DNA of 64,000 nucleotides from Clostridia bacterium (GCA_017548045.1 JAFYNR010000057.1:1-64000), one strand, 5' to 3'. Counted from the stretch's first letter, positions 15,578-24,438 are shown. The notes: generated by a model not told the origin, from the sequence alone. Numbers and translations are program-made.

Positions 15578-16945
15578 TTATCTGATGTCAATGGAGATAT
15601 ATTCATTCTTGACGTTGTTATTTTTGTATGCAGGTCTGATTATCTTGCCGCCTGTGAGAAGCTCTTCAATTCTGTGTGCAGACCAGCCTGCGATTCTTGC
15701 GATTGTGAAAATAGGCGTGAAAAGGTCTGAGGGGATATTCAGCATTTTGTAAACAAGACCCGAATAAAGGTCAACGTTTGCACACATTGCCTTTTTGGGT
15801 GTGGATTTATAGCTGTTAAAGATTTCGGGAGTAAGCTTTTCAATATGGTTAAGAAGAATAAACTCATCCTCAAACTCGGTGTTCATAGCAAACTCCTCAG
15901 CCTTTGCTCTGAGAATTTTTGCTCTGGGGTCTGAAAGGGTGTAGATAGCGTGACCCATACCGTAGATAAGACCCGAGCCGTCGCCTGCTTCTTTCTTCAT
16001 AATCTTTCTGATGAAATCCGCAACCTGACCCTCGTCGGTAATGTCGCTTACGCCTTCCTTGAAATGGTTCACCATTTCGGAAACCTTGATGTTTGCACCG
16101 CCGTGCTTGGGTCCTTTAAGGGAGCTTATACCGCTTGCGAGAGCCGCGTATGTATCCGTACCGCTGGAGGTAAGAACTCTTGTTGTGAAGGTTGAGTTGT
16201 TACCGCCGCCGTGCTCAGCGTGAAGCATAAGGCATACGTCAAGCAGCTTTGCTTCGCGGTCAGTGAAGGTTTTGTCGGCTCTGATTGAACGCAGAACGCT
16301 CTGAGCAGTTCTGTATTCGGGCTTCATAGGATGAATATACATACTCTTTTTGTAGTAGTGTCTGCGCTTTACCTGGTATGCGTAAACCATAATTGCGGGA
16401 ATCTGTGCAATAAGGTGAATGCACTGGCGCAGAACGTTTTCAAGAGATGTGTCATCGGGGTTTTCGTCATAAGAGTAAAGAGCAAGAACTGCTCGTGAAA
16501 GCTTGTTCATTATATCGGGCGAAGGAGCCTTCATAATCATATCTTCGATAAAGTCCTCGGGAAGCTCGCGGCATTCTGAAAGGGTGTTGCAGAAGCTGTC
16601 AAGCTGTTCCTTGTCGGGAAGGCGTCCGAAAAGCAGAAGATAGATAACCTCTTCAAAGCCGAAGCGATCCTCTTCAATGCAAGCATTGACGATATCCTCC
16701 ATATTATAGCCTCTGAAATAAAGATGACCTTCTCTGGGAACCTTTTCACCGTCGTCAATATAATAACCCTCAACGGTACATACATTCGTTATGCCTGCCA
16801 TAACGCCTGTTCCGTCAGCGTTTCTCAGACCTCTTTTGATGTTGAAATGATCATAGTCTGCGGGGGCTATATAGTTATTTTTCTTTATCTGTTCGCATAA
16901 ATTCTTAATATCACGTTCCGCAACGTGTGATTCAATGGTGGACAT
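15578..16945 (-). CDS. gltA: citrate synthase
   Basis: A 455-aa enzyme that condenses oxaloacetate and acetyl-CoA to citrate. Family motifs are present in order: EGHLYFRGYNMEDIV, the His of LHAEHGGGNNSTF (about 253-265), GPKHGGAN, the catalytic His of IYGMGHAIYTLSDPRA, and the later acidic/arginine region FTPIFTIARIAGWSAHRIEEL. Start at 16945 (MSTIESH) is fixed by GGAGGG ten bases upstream; the longer frame to 16987 reads through this site. In anaerobes the enzyme mainly feeds glutamate synthesis through an oxidative half-cycle. It heads a seven-gene operon behind a strong promoter. Confidence 0.94.
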   Translation of the reverse strand: MSTIESHVAERDIKNLCEQIKKNNYIAPADYDHFNIKRGLRNADGTGVMAGITNVCTVEGYYIDDGEKVPREGHLYFRGYNMEDIVNACIEEDRFGFEEVIYLLLFGRLPDKEQLDSFCNTLSECRELPEDFIEDMIMKAPSPDIMNKLSRAVLALYSYDENPDDTSLENVLRQCIHLIAQIPAIMVYAYQVKRRHYYKKSMYIHPMKPEYRTAQSVLRSIRADKTFTDREAKLLDVCLMLHAEHGGGNNSTFTTRVLTSSGTDTYAALASGISSLKGPKHGGANIKVSEMVNHFKEGVSDITDEGQVADFIRKIMKKEAGDGSGLIYGMGHAIYTLSDPRAKILRAKAEEFAMNTEFEDEFILLNHIEKLTPEIFNSYKSTPKKAMCANVDLYSGLVYKMLNIPSDLFTPIFTIARIAGWSAHRIEELLTGGKIIRPAYKNNNVKNEYISIDIR

Positions 16946-17006
16946 ATTATTGTTTCCCTCCGTTCTCTGTAAGTAATACATCTCCATTATATTATATAAT
17001 TAGTTT

Positions 17007-17035
17007 ATTATAACCTTTTATTATACAAAAGTCAA
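17007..17035 (-). promoter_or_regulatory. promoter of the gltA-darA-holB-ricT operon
   Basis: Minus strand: TTGACT (17035-17030), 17-bp spacer, TATAAT (17012-17007). This near-consensus promoter lies in the divergent gap with the spoIID-like gene. Confidence 0.8.
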
Positions 17036-17050
17036 GAAAGGATGACGAAA

Positions 17051-18004
17051 ATGCGTACTTATCTTGCCGTGTGCATTATTACGGCACTGTCAATGATTCT
17101 GTGTCCTCTTGCCGCAACCGGCAAAGGCGGAGATAACGAAGCCGTAACAGTAACCGAAAGCGTTGCGGATGAGAAAGATGACGTTATATCCGTTATGCTG
17201 TCACAAAGCGGCAAAAGCAGTGAAATTGAAATGAGAGAGTATATCATCGGTTGCGTTGCCGCCGAAATGCCTGCCGATTACCACAGCGAAGCGCTGAAAG
17301 CGCAGGCGGTTGCAAGCTATACGTATGCAAAAAGAATCCGCGAAAGCAATACGGACGAAGCTGCCGATATTACGGATAACCCTGCCGTTCATCAGGGCTA
17401 TATTGACAAGGCTGAGAGAAAAGAAAAATGGGACGAAAAATTTGATGAGTATGAAGAAAAAATCGGTGCGGCGGTTGACAGCGTTCTGGGTGAATATATG
17501 AGCTTTGACGGCGAAACAGTGCTTGCGGTTTACCACTCAAACAGTGCAGGCAGAACTCGGAATGCGGAAAATCTGTGGGGCAGTGAGATTCCCTATCTTG
17601 TAAGCGTGGAAAGCGGCGGTGACAGGCTGTCACCGGATTATATCCGTGCCGTTACCTTCAGCGAGGATGAGCTTTGCGGATATCTTGAGGAATGCAGTGT
17701 AACGCCCAAGGGCAGTGCAGATGAATGGATTGAAGAAATAAAGAGGGATGACGAGGGCTACGTTACTTCGCTTACCGTGTGCGGTGAAGAGGTTTCCGCA
17801 ACGGATTTCAGGTCGGCGGCGAAGCTTGAAAGCGCTTGCTTTGAAATTGAATATGACGGAGAATTCACCGTCACCTGCAAGGGATACGGACACGGTGTGG
17901 GTCTGAGTCAGTACGGTGCGGATTATATGGCACGGCAGGGCTTTTCTTACAGAGAGATTCTTTCTCACTACTATACGGGAGTAAGCCTGGAATCTGAGGA
18001 ATAA
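17051..18004 (+). CDS. spoIID: SpoIID/LytB-domain protein
   Basis: A 317-aa protein with an N-terminal membrane anchor or signal (RTYLAVCIITALSMILCPLAA) and a SpoIID domain: EYIIGCVAAEMPADYHSEALKAQAV, AVASYTYAKR, VYHSNSAGRTRNAENLWG, and the C-terminal GYGHGVGLSQYGADYMA. SpoIID is a lytic transglycosylase that thins septal peptidoglycan during engulfment; LytB-type relatives act in vegetative cells, so the symbol is tentative. The catalytic Glu is likely in VAAEMP. Start: the ATG at 17051 is eight bases after AAAGGA; the ATG at 17042 overlaps that site. It is divergent from gltA and followed 47 bases later by degV. Confidence 0.85.
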   Translation: MRTYLAVCIITALSMILCPLAATGKGGDNEAVTVTESVADEKDDVISVMLSQSGKSSEIEMREYIIGCVAAEMPADYHSEALKAQAVASYTYAKRIRESNTDEAADITDNPAVHQGYIDKAERKEKWDEKFDEYEEKIGAAVDSVLGEYMSFDGETVLAVYHSNSAGRTRNAENLWGSEIPYLVSVESGGDRLSPDYIRAVTFSEDELCGYLEECSVTPKGSADEWIEEIKRDDEGYVTSLTVCGEEVSATDFRSAAKLESACFEIEYDGEFTVTCKGYGHGVGLSQYGADYMARQGFSYREILSHYYTGVSLESEE

Positions 18005-18051
18005 TATCCCTTCCCGTCGGAAAAACTAACAAAAATCTGCGGGGTGAAAAT

Positions 18052-18894
18052 ATGAATAAGGTTGTTATAACCGTTGACAGTGCGGCGGATATATCCTCTG
18101 AATTTGCAGAGAAACACGGCATAAAGGTTGTGCCCATGTGCGTCGTATTCAAGGGCAAGCCTATGCAGGACGGCGTAAACATCACCGCATCGGAAATATT
18201 TGATTACGTTGAAAAAACCGATGAAATTCCCAAAACAACAGCGGTTCCTCCGGGAGAATATTTTGATTTCTTTTCAAATTACGTCAAAGAGGGCTTTGAC
18301 GTTGTTCACCTGTCGTTCTGCTCCGAATTATCCTCTACGTTCAGGAATGCCCGGATTGCTTCATCGAGAATGAGAGGCGTTTATACTCTTGACACCCGAA
18401 GCCTCGGTGGAGGACTTTCTTTGCTTGCTTTGAAGGGCTGTGAAATGCGTGACAGCGGTAACAGTGCGGAGGAAATATATTCGGCGCTTTCTGCACTTGT
18501 GCCGAAAACCCGTGTCAGTTATGTTCTTGACAGTATAGATTTTCTCCGCCGTTCGGGCAGATGCTCGTCTGCGGCGGCATTCGGTGCGAATATCTTTTCC
18601 GTGAAGCCCTGTGCCGCAATGGTTGACGGCAAAATTGAGGTTATAAAAAAATACCGCGGAAAATCAAAAGCCGTCCGCCTGCAATATGCAAGCGAACAGC
18701 TCGGAAATTATGAAAATATTGATTTTTCAGCCGCTTTTATCTACCATTCGGGAGTGCCCGAAAACGAGCTGAAGACCATAGAAGAAATGTTAAAGGTTTC
18801 GGGCTTCAGGCAGGTTATCACAGCATTCACGGGCTGTATGATAAGCCTTCACAGCGGCAGAAGCGCGTTGGGAATACACTTTATTGCAGAGTGA
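18052..18894 (+). CDS. DegV family fatty-acid-binding protein
   Basis: A 280-aa two-domain protein: VVITVDSAADISSEFAEKHGIKVVPMCVVF at the N terminus, a TTAVPPGEYFDFF segment, the HLSFCSELSSTFRNA ligand loop, and VSYVLDSIDFLRRSGRCSSAAAF. DegV (FakB-like) proteins bind a fatty acid and present it to the kinase FakA for phospholipid synthesis (family knowledge); no fakA is in the window. RBS GGGGTG before ATG. Its stop codon directly abuts the stop of the convergent hydrolase gene, with no terminator between. Confidence 0.92.
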   Translation: MNKVVITVDSAADISSEFAEKHGIKVVPMCVVFKGKPMQDGVNITASEIFDYVEKTDEIPKTTAVPPGEYFDFFSNYVKEGFDVVHLSFCSELSSTFRNARIASSRMRGVYTLDTRSLGGGLSLLALKGCEMRDSGNSAEEIYSALSALVPKTRVSYVLDSIDFLRRSGRCSSAAAFGANIFSVKPCAAMVDGKIEVIKKYRGKSKAVRLQYASEQLGNYENIDFSAAFIYHSGVPENELKTIEEMLKVSGFRQVITAFTGCMISLHSGRSALGIHFIAE

Positions 18895-19815
18895 TTATTT
18901 CTCAAGAAAATCAACGGTTACCTTGCAAAGCTCCTCGGCTCTGTTTTCGATGCACTGATGTCCGCCGCCCTCAACGAGATACGTTTCCGCCTCGGGGAAT
19001 GCGTTGTTCATCTGCTCTTTCATTGTTGAATTTATGATGATATCCTTGCTTGCCTGGCAAAGAAGAACGGGGCAATCAACCTTATCCGCATTTTCAAGGT
19101 CCGTTGCCTTTACGTTGAACATCATTTCGCAAAGACCGCCGCCGAAGCCGTCATACTGAGTTGCATCGGTAAGACCTTCAAGCTCGTAGTTCATTGAGAA
19201 TTCCCAGTCCATTGTAGCGGCAAAAACGATAAGCTTTACAAGAATATCTATTCTTGTGCCGTAGTTGAAAAATGCATTCATAATGCCCTTCATTATATCG
19301 GAGGTCATTATTCCTTCCATAGCCTCGGGGAATTCGCTCTGGGGTGCAGGGCAATAAAGAAGAAGTGCCTCAACGGGATTTTCGATTGCAATGTTTACCG
19401 CAACACCGCCGCCCATTGAGTGCCCCGCAATAATCCATTCATTCATGGGAGCGATTGATTTCATAAGCTCGGTAATGAGAATCTCACGGTCAACAACGGT
19501 GATTTCGTCGGATTCTCTTGTGCTGAATCCGAAGTTGGGCAGGTCGGCAAGCACACACTCATAGCCTTCTTCGGAAAGGGTTGCCGCCATATTGCGCCAG
19601 GCAAAGGTTGAACAAAGGAAGCCGTGAAGCATCATTATTCTGCCCTTCTGCTCGCCCTTTGCGGGAATGACTCTGTAATGAATATCATAGTCGCCGTATT
19701 CAAAGAATCTGCTGTCCTCGTAGGGCATAAAGGCAACGTCATCCGCATATGCGAATATGCCGAAGCAGGAGAGTGCAATCGAAACGGCACAGATAATGCT
19801 GATTATTTTTTTCAT
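18895..19815 (-). CDS. secreted alpha/beta hydrolase
   Basis: A 306-aa protein with a signal peptide (MKKIISIICAVSIALSCFGIFAYA). The hydrolase core shows the oxyanion segment MMLHGFLCSTFAW, the nucleophile elbow GHSMGGG (Ser at about residue 136), and the terminal GGGHQCIENRAEEL with the catalytic His; an Asp in the QASKDII segment fits the acid. Substrate is unknown; esterase or lipase-like activity is expected outside the membrane. It is the last gene of the femAB-thuA-dut operon, 15 bases after the small membrane protein gene. Confidence 0.82.
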   Translation of the reverse strand: MKKIISIICAVSIALSCFGIFAYADDVAFMPYEDSRFFEYGDYDIHYRVIPAKGEQKGRIMMLHGFLCSTFAWRNMAATLSEEGYECVLADLPNFGFSTRESDEITVVDREILITELMKSIAPMNEWIIAGHSMGGGVAVNIAIENPVEALLLYCPAPQSEFPEAMEGIMTSDIMKGIMNAFFNYGTRIDILVKLIVFAATMDWEFSMNYELEGLTDATQYDGFGGGLCEMMFNVKATDLENADKVDCPVLLCQASKDIIINSTMKEQMNNAFPEAETYLVEGGGHQCIENRAEELCKVTVDFLEK

Positions 19816-19830
19816 ATGTCAATATTCTCC

Positions 19831-20127
19831 TCAGAAAAGATTGTTTGCGTAGTCAATAAGCGCAACGAGAATTGCCGCCCAGGCCGTCAGCACGGTGCAG
19901 GTGATGATAAACAGCGGCTTTGAAAACCCGCCGTGTTTTTTCGTTGCAAATACGATTATGCTTCCGATAACAAAAGCAAGGGCGGTAAAGACGGTGATTA
20001 TGTAAAAGATGAGGAATACCGCCGATACAACGTCGTAGGGTATAAGCTGTGAAGCCAGAAGCGAAATTATCCAGCCTGCCGCAGAGGCGAGAAAAATCGT
20101 TGAAAGAATGTTAATACGGTTTTTCAT
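19831..20127 (-). CDS. small three-helix membrane protein
   Basis: A 98-aa hydrophobic protein with three predicted membrane helices (about 8-28, 33-58 and 72-92) and a short KKHGG loop. No family recognised. It sits three bases after dut and 15 before the hydrolase, so it is cotranscribed with both. Confidence 0.65.
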   Translation of the reverse strand: MKNRINILSTIFLASAAGWIISLLASQLIPYDVVSAVFLIFYIITVFTALAFVIGSIIVFATKKHGGFSKPLFIITCTVLTAWAAILVALIDYANNLF

Positions 20128-20130
20128 ATC

Positions 20131-20574
20131 TTACGCCTTTCCGGTTGAACCGAATCCGCCTGCGCCTCTGCTTGTTTCGTCAAGCTCCTGAGCTTCAACG
20201 GGAGTGATGAGTGAAACAGGCATAATAACAAGCTGTGCAATGCGCTCGTCGGGCTGAATTGTATATGCTTCCTTAAGCTGATTTATAACGCCCACGCAGA
20301 TTTCGCCGCGGTAGTCGCTGTCAATAACGCCTACGGAGTTGAGCAGACCGATTCCGTGCTTGATTGCAAGACCGCTTCTGGCAAAAACAAATGCGCCAAG
20401 CTCTGCCGAGGGAAGCTCAATGGCAATACCCGTAGGAATAACAGCCTTTTCACCGCCGCCGAGAGTAACAGGCTCGTCAATGCAGGCATAAAGATCCATA
20501 CCTGCACTGCCGGGTGTTGCTCTGAAGGGAATTTTTGCATTTTCTCTGAGTTTTTTAATCTTGAAAGTTTCCAT
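20131..20574 (-). CDS. dut: deoxyuridine 5'-triphosphate nucleotidohydrolase (dUTPase)
   Basis: A 147-aa homotrimeric dUTPase hydrolysing dUTP to dUMP and PPi. All five family motifs are present: GSAGMDLYA (1), FARSGLA (2), GVIDSDYRGEI (3, with the catalytic Asp), DERIAQLVI (4) and GAGGFGSTG (5, the flexible P-loop-like arm). Length is normal. Its first base overlaps the last base of the upstream thuA-like stop, indicating translational coupling. Confidence 0.96.
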   Translation of the reverse strand: METFKIKKLRENAKIPFRATPGSAGMDLYACIDEPVTLGGGEKAVIPTGIAIELPSAELGAFVFARSGLAIKHGIGLLNSVGVIDSDYRGEICVGVINQLKEAYTIQPDERIAQLVIMPVSLITPVEAQELDETSRGAGGFGSTGKA

Positions 20575-21317
20575 TATTTCGTTTTGCTCTCCTTGTATCT
20601 TTCTTCGGGAGAAATCTTTTTTTCAGGGCAGGGAATGGGCTCCTTTACCGTGTTTGCGGGAACAGCCCATCTTACCGCATTGATGATAATTCTCTGAACG
20701 TATTCATTGTGGAAGGTGGGGTTGCTTTCGTGACCGGGCTGGAAGTAGAAAATCTTGCCAAGACCTCTCTGCCAGCAGCAGCCCGAACGGAAAACCTCTC
20801 CGCCTGCAAACCAGCCGAGGAAAACGATTTCATCGGGCTTGGGAATGTCAAACTGTTCGCCGTACATTTCTTCCTTGGCTATGCTGAAATGTGCGGGGAT
20901 TCCCTTTGCAATGGGGTGAGAGGGGTTGATGTTCCAGATTCTTTCTCTGTCGCCGTCTCTCCAGCGCAGATTGCAGGTTGTGCCCATAAGAGATCTGAAA
21001 ATCTTCGAATGGTGGCCCGAATGAAGAACAACAAGACCCATACCTGCGAGAACACGCTTATGTATTTTTTCAACAAGCTTGTCTGGTACTTTGTCGTGTG
21101 CCATATGACCCCACCAGATAAGAACATCGGTGTTTTCAAGAACCTCATCTGAAAGTCCGCAGCGACGCTGTGCAAGAGTTGCGGTGCGTACTGCAATATC
21201 ATCCTGAGATGAAAGAAAATTCTTTATACAGCCGTGAATGCCTGCGGGATAAACGCCTGCAACCTCGTTGCTGAGCTTTTCGTGAACGCCTTCGTTCCAA
21301 ACGGTAACATTAATCAT
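20574..21317 (-). CDS. ThuA-like (trehalose utilisation) protein
   Basis: A 247-aa protein of the ThuA family (glutamine-amidotransferase-like fold). Features: VTVWNEGVHEK at the N terminus, DVLIWWGHMAHDKV, GLVVLHSGHHSKIFRSLMGT, NPSHPIAKGIP, and FYFQPGHESNPTFHNEYVQRII. ThuA proteins are implicated in disaccharide oxidation pathways, but the reaction is not established for this clade. It is cytoplasmic. RBS AAGGAGA before ATG. It lies between femAB (14-base gap) and dut (1-base overlap); the grouping with dut is unusual. Confidence 0.88.
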   Translation of the reverse strand: MINVTVWNEGVHEKLSNEVAGVYPAGIHGCIKNFLSSQDDIAVRTATLAQRRCGLSDEVLENTDVLIWWGHMAHDKVPDKLVEKIHKRVLAGMGLVVLHSGHHSKIFRSLMGTTCNLRWRDGDRERIWNINPSHPIAKGIPAHFSIAKEEMYGEQFDIPKPDEIVFLGWFAGGEVFRSGCCWQRGLGKIFYFQPGHESNPTFHNEYVQRIIINAVRWAVPANTVKEPIPCPEKKISPEERYKESKTK

Positions 21318-21331
21318 TGTTTTGCTCTCCT

Positions 21332-22363
21332 TTATCTTAATTTCTTTAAAATTTCCTGTGATGCGGCAACGATTTTTGCGGCAGCAGGCTTTGTAATCAA
21401 ATCCATTTCGCCCATAAATTCAATATATGTGCCGTCAAAGCGGTGCTTGAAGCGGTAAAGACCGAAAAGGGGATTGCTTTCGTCAATAACGCCTGCAACA
21501 CCTCTGAAATCATATATTGAACAGCCGCTTTCTATCGCCCATTTTATCATTTCCCACTGCATAAGATAGTTGGGCATAACCTTTCTGTCGGAGTTTGAGG
21601 ATGCGCCGTAGAAATACCACACCTTGTCGCCCCAGAGAACGGAAATTGCGCCTGCAATGGGTCTGCCTTCGTAATATGCCATATAAAGCCTTGCCTTGTC
21701 ACCGAAGCAGTCAAGGATTTTGGCAAAATATGCGGCGGAACGAAGCTCGAAGCCGTCTCTTTCGCAGGTTTCCTTCATAATTTCGTAGAAGGCCTGAGCC
21801 ATTTCGCTGCCGTGAATTTTAATTTCAACGTTATTCTTAAGAGCGATGCGGATTTTTCTTCTGTGGTCTGAATGGAATGCGGCAAAAACCTCGTCCTCAT
21901 TCCTGCCGTTGAGAAGAATACGGATAACGTACCTGCACTGAAAATCCTCAAAATTGATTGTGCGTTCCTTGAATCTGAAGCCTTCGGAAAGAGCAATGGC
22001 TTTGTAATCTTCGTTGTCAACGGGAACGTCTTTGTCAATTTTAAGCTCGTAAGCATTGTATTTTTTGCCTTCCTGCTTTGCCGCTTCAATCAGTGCGGAG
22101 AAGGTTTCTTTGTCGTCAAAATCGCATACGGGACCTCGGGGTGCGTACATCATATGGAAGGGGAGCTTCGAAATTTTTCGCAGCAGTACGCCCATGGTAC
22201 CCGTTATTTCGCCGCTGTCGTTTCTGCATATTACGCCGAACCACTTCCAGTCATCCTTTACTCTTGCCCAGAGTGACGTCTGCAGAAAATGACCATTGGG
22301 GTGCTTTTCGGTAAACGCGTCAAATTCGGCGGCCTTGTTTATATCAATAATCTGTGTTTTCAC
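21332..22363 (-). CDS. FemAB-family peptidoglycan interpeptide-bridge ligase
   Basis: A 343-aa aminoacyl-tRNA-dependent ligase of the FemX/MurM type, adding amino acids to the lysine of lipid II. Family features: GHFLQTSLWARVK, MYAPRGPVCDF, FHSDHRRKIRIALKNNVEI, the GAISVLWGDKVWYFYGASS block, and YLMQWEMIKWAIESGCSIYDFRGV (double GNAT fold). Start: a GTG at 22363 is seven bases after CGAGGG; the longer frame begins with TTG at 22384, upstream of this site. It is the first gene of a five-gene operon behind a strong promoter. The bridge residue cannot be inferred. Confidence 0.88.
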   Translation of the reverse strand: MKTQIIDINKAAEFDAFTEKHPNGHFLQTSLWARVKDDWKWFGVICRNDSGEITGTMGVLLRKISKLPFHMMYAPRGPVCDFDDKETFSALIEAAKQEGKKYNAYELKIDKDVPVDNEDYKAIALSEGFRFKERTINFEDFQCRYVIRILLNGRNEDEVFAAFHSDHRRKIRIALKNNVEIKIHGSEMAQAFYEIMKETCERDGFELRSAAYFAKILDCFGDKARLYMAYYEGRPIAGAISVLWGDKVWYFYGASSNSDRKVMPNYLMQWEMIKWAIESGCSIYDFRGVAGVIDESNPLFGLYRFKHRFDGTYIEFMGEMDLITKPAAAKIVAASQEILKKLR

Positions 22364-22395
22364 TTCTTGCCCTCGCTTAAACAATAATTAATGTC

Positions 22396-22424
22396 ATTAT
22401 ACTCTAAATAATGTGGGAATGCAA
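22396..22424 (-). promoter_or_regulatory. promoter of the femAB operon
   Basis: Minus strand: TTGCAT (22424-22419), 17-bp spacer, TATAAT (22401-22396), 33 bases before the GTG start. Confidence 0.75.
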
Positions 22425-22506
22425 TATTTTCATAAAGTCCGATACGGTTTATTTTGCGCTTTTGAAGGCAAAATTACGCAAAAAATAAAAAACTTTCAAA
22501 TTTCTC

Positions 22507-22535
22507 TTGCAATTTAACGGAAAACAAGTGATAAT
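22507..22535 (+). promoter_or_regulatory. promoter of the PAP2 gene
   Basis: TTGCAA (22507-22512), 17-bp spacer, GATAAT (22530-22535). Confidence 0.6.
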
Positions 22536-22567
22536 ATAAAACATAAAAAACAGAAAGGATGACTTTT

Positions 22568-23299
22568 TTGGAAGCGATACTTAATTTTGACCTGTCTGTT
22601 TTTGAGTTTGTTTTCACAAATCTCAGCAACAGCGTAATGGATGTCATTATGAAGGTTATCACAACCCTCGGTGACGACGGTATTTTCTTTATCATTCTCG
22701 GTCTTGTAATGCTTTTCTTCAAAAAGACAAGAAAAGCAGGTCTTGTGTGCCTGGGTGCACTTCTTGTTATGACTCTTCTCAACAATGAGCTTATCAAGCC
22801 CATCATGGAGCGTCCCAGACCTTACAATCTTACAAGACTTCCCGAAGCAACAGCGGAGGTTATTGCTTACACAAACGGCGCAAAGGACTATGACTGGGTT
22901 GGTCTTTTCGGTAAGATTGACTGGTCAATCGACAGATTCCCCGGATTGGCAGAAAAGTGGAATGCAGGTTATGCTTTCCCCGAAGTTGTTGAAAGAATGA
23001 GCCCCAAATCACTTTCGTTCCCCTCGGGCCACACATCATCGGCGTTCACGTTTGCAATGGCAGTCACACTTGTGCTTAAAAAGAAGGGTGTTGCAATCCC
23101 TGCATTCATTTTTGCATTCCTTATGGGTCTTTCAAGAATCTATGTAGGCGTTCATTATCCCACAGACGTTATCGTAGGTGCATTCGTAGGTATTGTTTAT
23201 GCACTTATCGGTTACGCAATCTTTGCAAAGCTTTATGATGTTGTTTACCCCAAAATCGAAAAAGCAATTGCAGATAAAAAGGCTAAGAAAGCCGCATAA
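22568..23299 (+). CDS. PAP2-superfamily membrane phosphatase
   Basis: A 243-aa polytopic membrane protein with the three-part acid phosphatase signature: KPIMERPRP (KxxxxxxRP), FPSGHTSS (PSGH) and SRIYVGVHYPTD (SRxxxxxHxxxD). It is expected to dephosphorylate undecaprenyl diphosphate or phosphatidylglycerol phosphate at the outer face of the membrane. The ~45-residue insert between motifs 1 and 2 (TNGAKDYDW...) is longer than usual. Start: TTG at 22568 (MEAILNFD) has AAAGGA eight bases upstream, whereas the ATG at 22559 overlaps it. Single gene with its own promoter and terminator. Confidence 0.9.
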   Translation: MEAILNFDLSVFEFVFTNLSNSVMDVIMKVITTLGDDGIFFIILGLVMLFFKKTRKAGLVCLGALLVMTLLNNELIKPIMERPRPYNLTRLPEATAEVIAYTNGAKDYDWVGLFGKIDWSIDRFPGLAEKWNAGYAFPEVVERMSPKSLSFPSGHTSSAFTFAMAVTLVLKKKGVAIPAFIFAFLMGLSRIYVGVHYPTDVIVGAFVGIVYALIGYAIFAKLYDVVYPKIEKAIADKKAKKAA

Positions 23300-23308
23300 G
23301 CAAAAATA

Positions 23309-23340
23309 AGGGTCGGAAATCCGCAAGGACTTCCGACCTT
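23309..23340. terminator. bidirectional terminator between PAP2 and XRE genes
   Basis: GGTCGGAA (23311-23318) pairs with TTCCGACC (23331-23338), with an inner TCC/GGA extension; T-rich on the plus side and A-rich upstream for the minus transcript. Confidence 0.75.
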
Positions 23341-23346
23341 TAATAT

Positions 23347-24438
23347 TTATTCCAGCAGTTCAAGTATTCCTTTGAATTCGGCGGATGCCTTGAATTCTTC
23401 CGAAAGAGGATAATTCACAGTGAAATGATGCTTCATCCGTTCACGCATTGTTTTGCCTCTTACGGTCTTTTTGAACAAAACGCCGTCAAGAAGATGTGAT
23501 TTGAGTGTTGTTTCATCGGGTAACAAATCGTATTCACTGGCAAGCTCTGCCGCTTTTTTAAAATTATCATAAGCTTTTTCTGTGTTTCCTGCCTGAAAAT
23601 ACCAAAGACCCATATGACCGTAGTTGTAAACAATGTAGTGCCAATTCTGACCGTAATTACCGTCATCATAGATTGCATCCATTACCGTTATTATGATTTC
23701 CGCCGCTTTGATTTTGAATTCGGGTGAGAATCCGTCATCATAAAAGCAATAATTGCAGGTTGCACCGTCAAGCAGAAAAACAAGTTCTTCAATAGCTGTA
23801 CGGCAGGCGGTATTATGCTTTTCTCCGGGAGGGTACATATGTGTGGCAGTGTAATCACGGCTGTCACGCATAACGGGTAAATCTGCGTTGATTTCCTCCA
23901 TTTTTGTAATATATGACTCATCTTTTTCGGTGTAACTCAGGCTTTTGTAATATGTGCCCATGAGCCTTTTGGCTCTTATTCTGATGCTGTCTGATGTGCA
24001 ATGCTGCTGAATGTTCTCGTTGAGCGTGGTCATCTCGTCGTATATATCAATTATTTTATCGTGTATGCCGCCTTTGGTGGAAAGCAAAGCCGTCATATAC
24101 CGTATGATAAGACGGAAATCGCCGGGGAATTCTTTAAGGGCACGGTTTATTGTTTCAAAGGCTTTGGGGGTATCTTTAAAATAAAGAACCTCATATTCGT
24201 CAATATAGCTTTGGATTTTTTCTTCTTTTTTTGATTGGTCAATTCCCAGAAGGTCATCAACAGACACATCAAAAAACGAAGCGATTGAGGGCAGTAGAGT
24301 GATGTCGGGGTAACTGTCTCCACGCTCCCATTTGCTGACGGATTGATATGAAACGCCAAGAAAGTTTGCCAGGGTTTCCTGAGTAAGCTCCCTTTTCTTG
24401 CGTAATTTACGGATGTTTTTGCCAATATAAACTGACAT
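23347..24438 (-). CDS. XRE-family transcriptional regulator with helical C-terminal domain
   Basis: A 363-aa protein. Residues ~6-60 are a Cro/C1 helix-turn-helix (IGKNIRKLRKKRELTQETLANFLGVS, with recognition helix VSYQSVSKWERG). The rest (~75-363) is helical and TPR-like (for example MGLWYFQAGNTEKAYDNFKKAAELA). Such proteins often sense peptides or small molecules, but no ligand is evident. AT-rich codons (TTT, AAA, ATA) differ somewhat from its neighbours, hinting at separate acquisition. RBS AGAGGTGA before ATG. A weak promoter TTGTTT/17/TAATAT lies upstream on the minus strand, next to the 20-bp tandem repeats. Confidence 0.85.
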   Translation of the reverse strand: MSVYIGKNIRKLRKKRELTQETLANFLGVSYQSVSKWERGDSYPDITLLPSIASFFDVSVDDLLGIDQSKKEEKIQSYIDEYEVLYFKDTPKAFETINRALKEFPGDFRLIIRYMTALLSTKGGIHDKIIDIYDEMTTLNENIQQHCTSDSIRIRAKRLMGTYYKSLSYTEKDESYITKMEEINADLPVMRDSRDYTATHMYPPGEKHNTACRTAIEELVFLLDGATCNYCFYDDGFSPEFKIKAAEIIITVMDAIYDDGNYGQNWHYIVYNYGHMGLWYFQAGNTEKAYDNFKKAAELASEYDLLPDETTLKSHLLDGVLFKKTVRGKTMRERMKHHFTVNYPLSEEFKASAEFKGILELLE

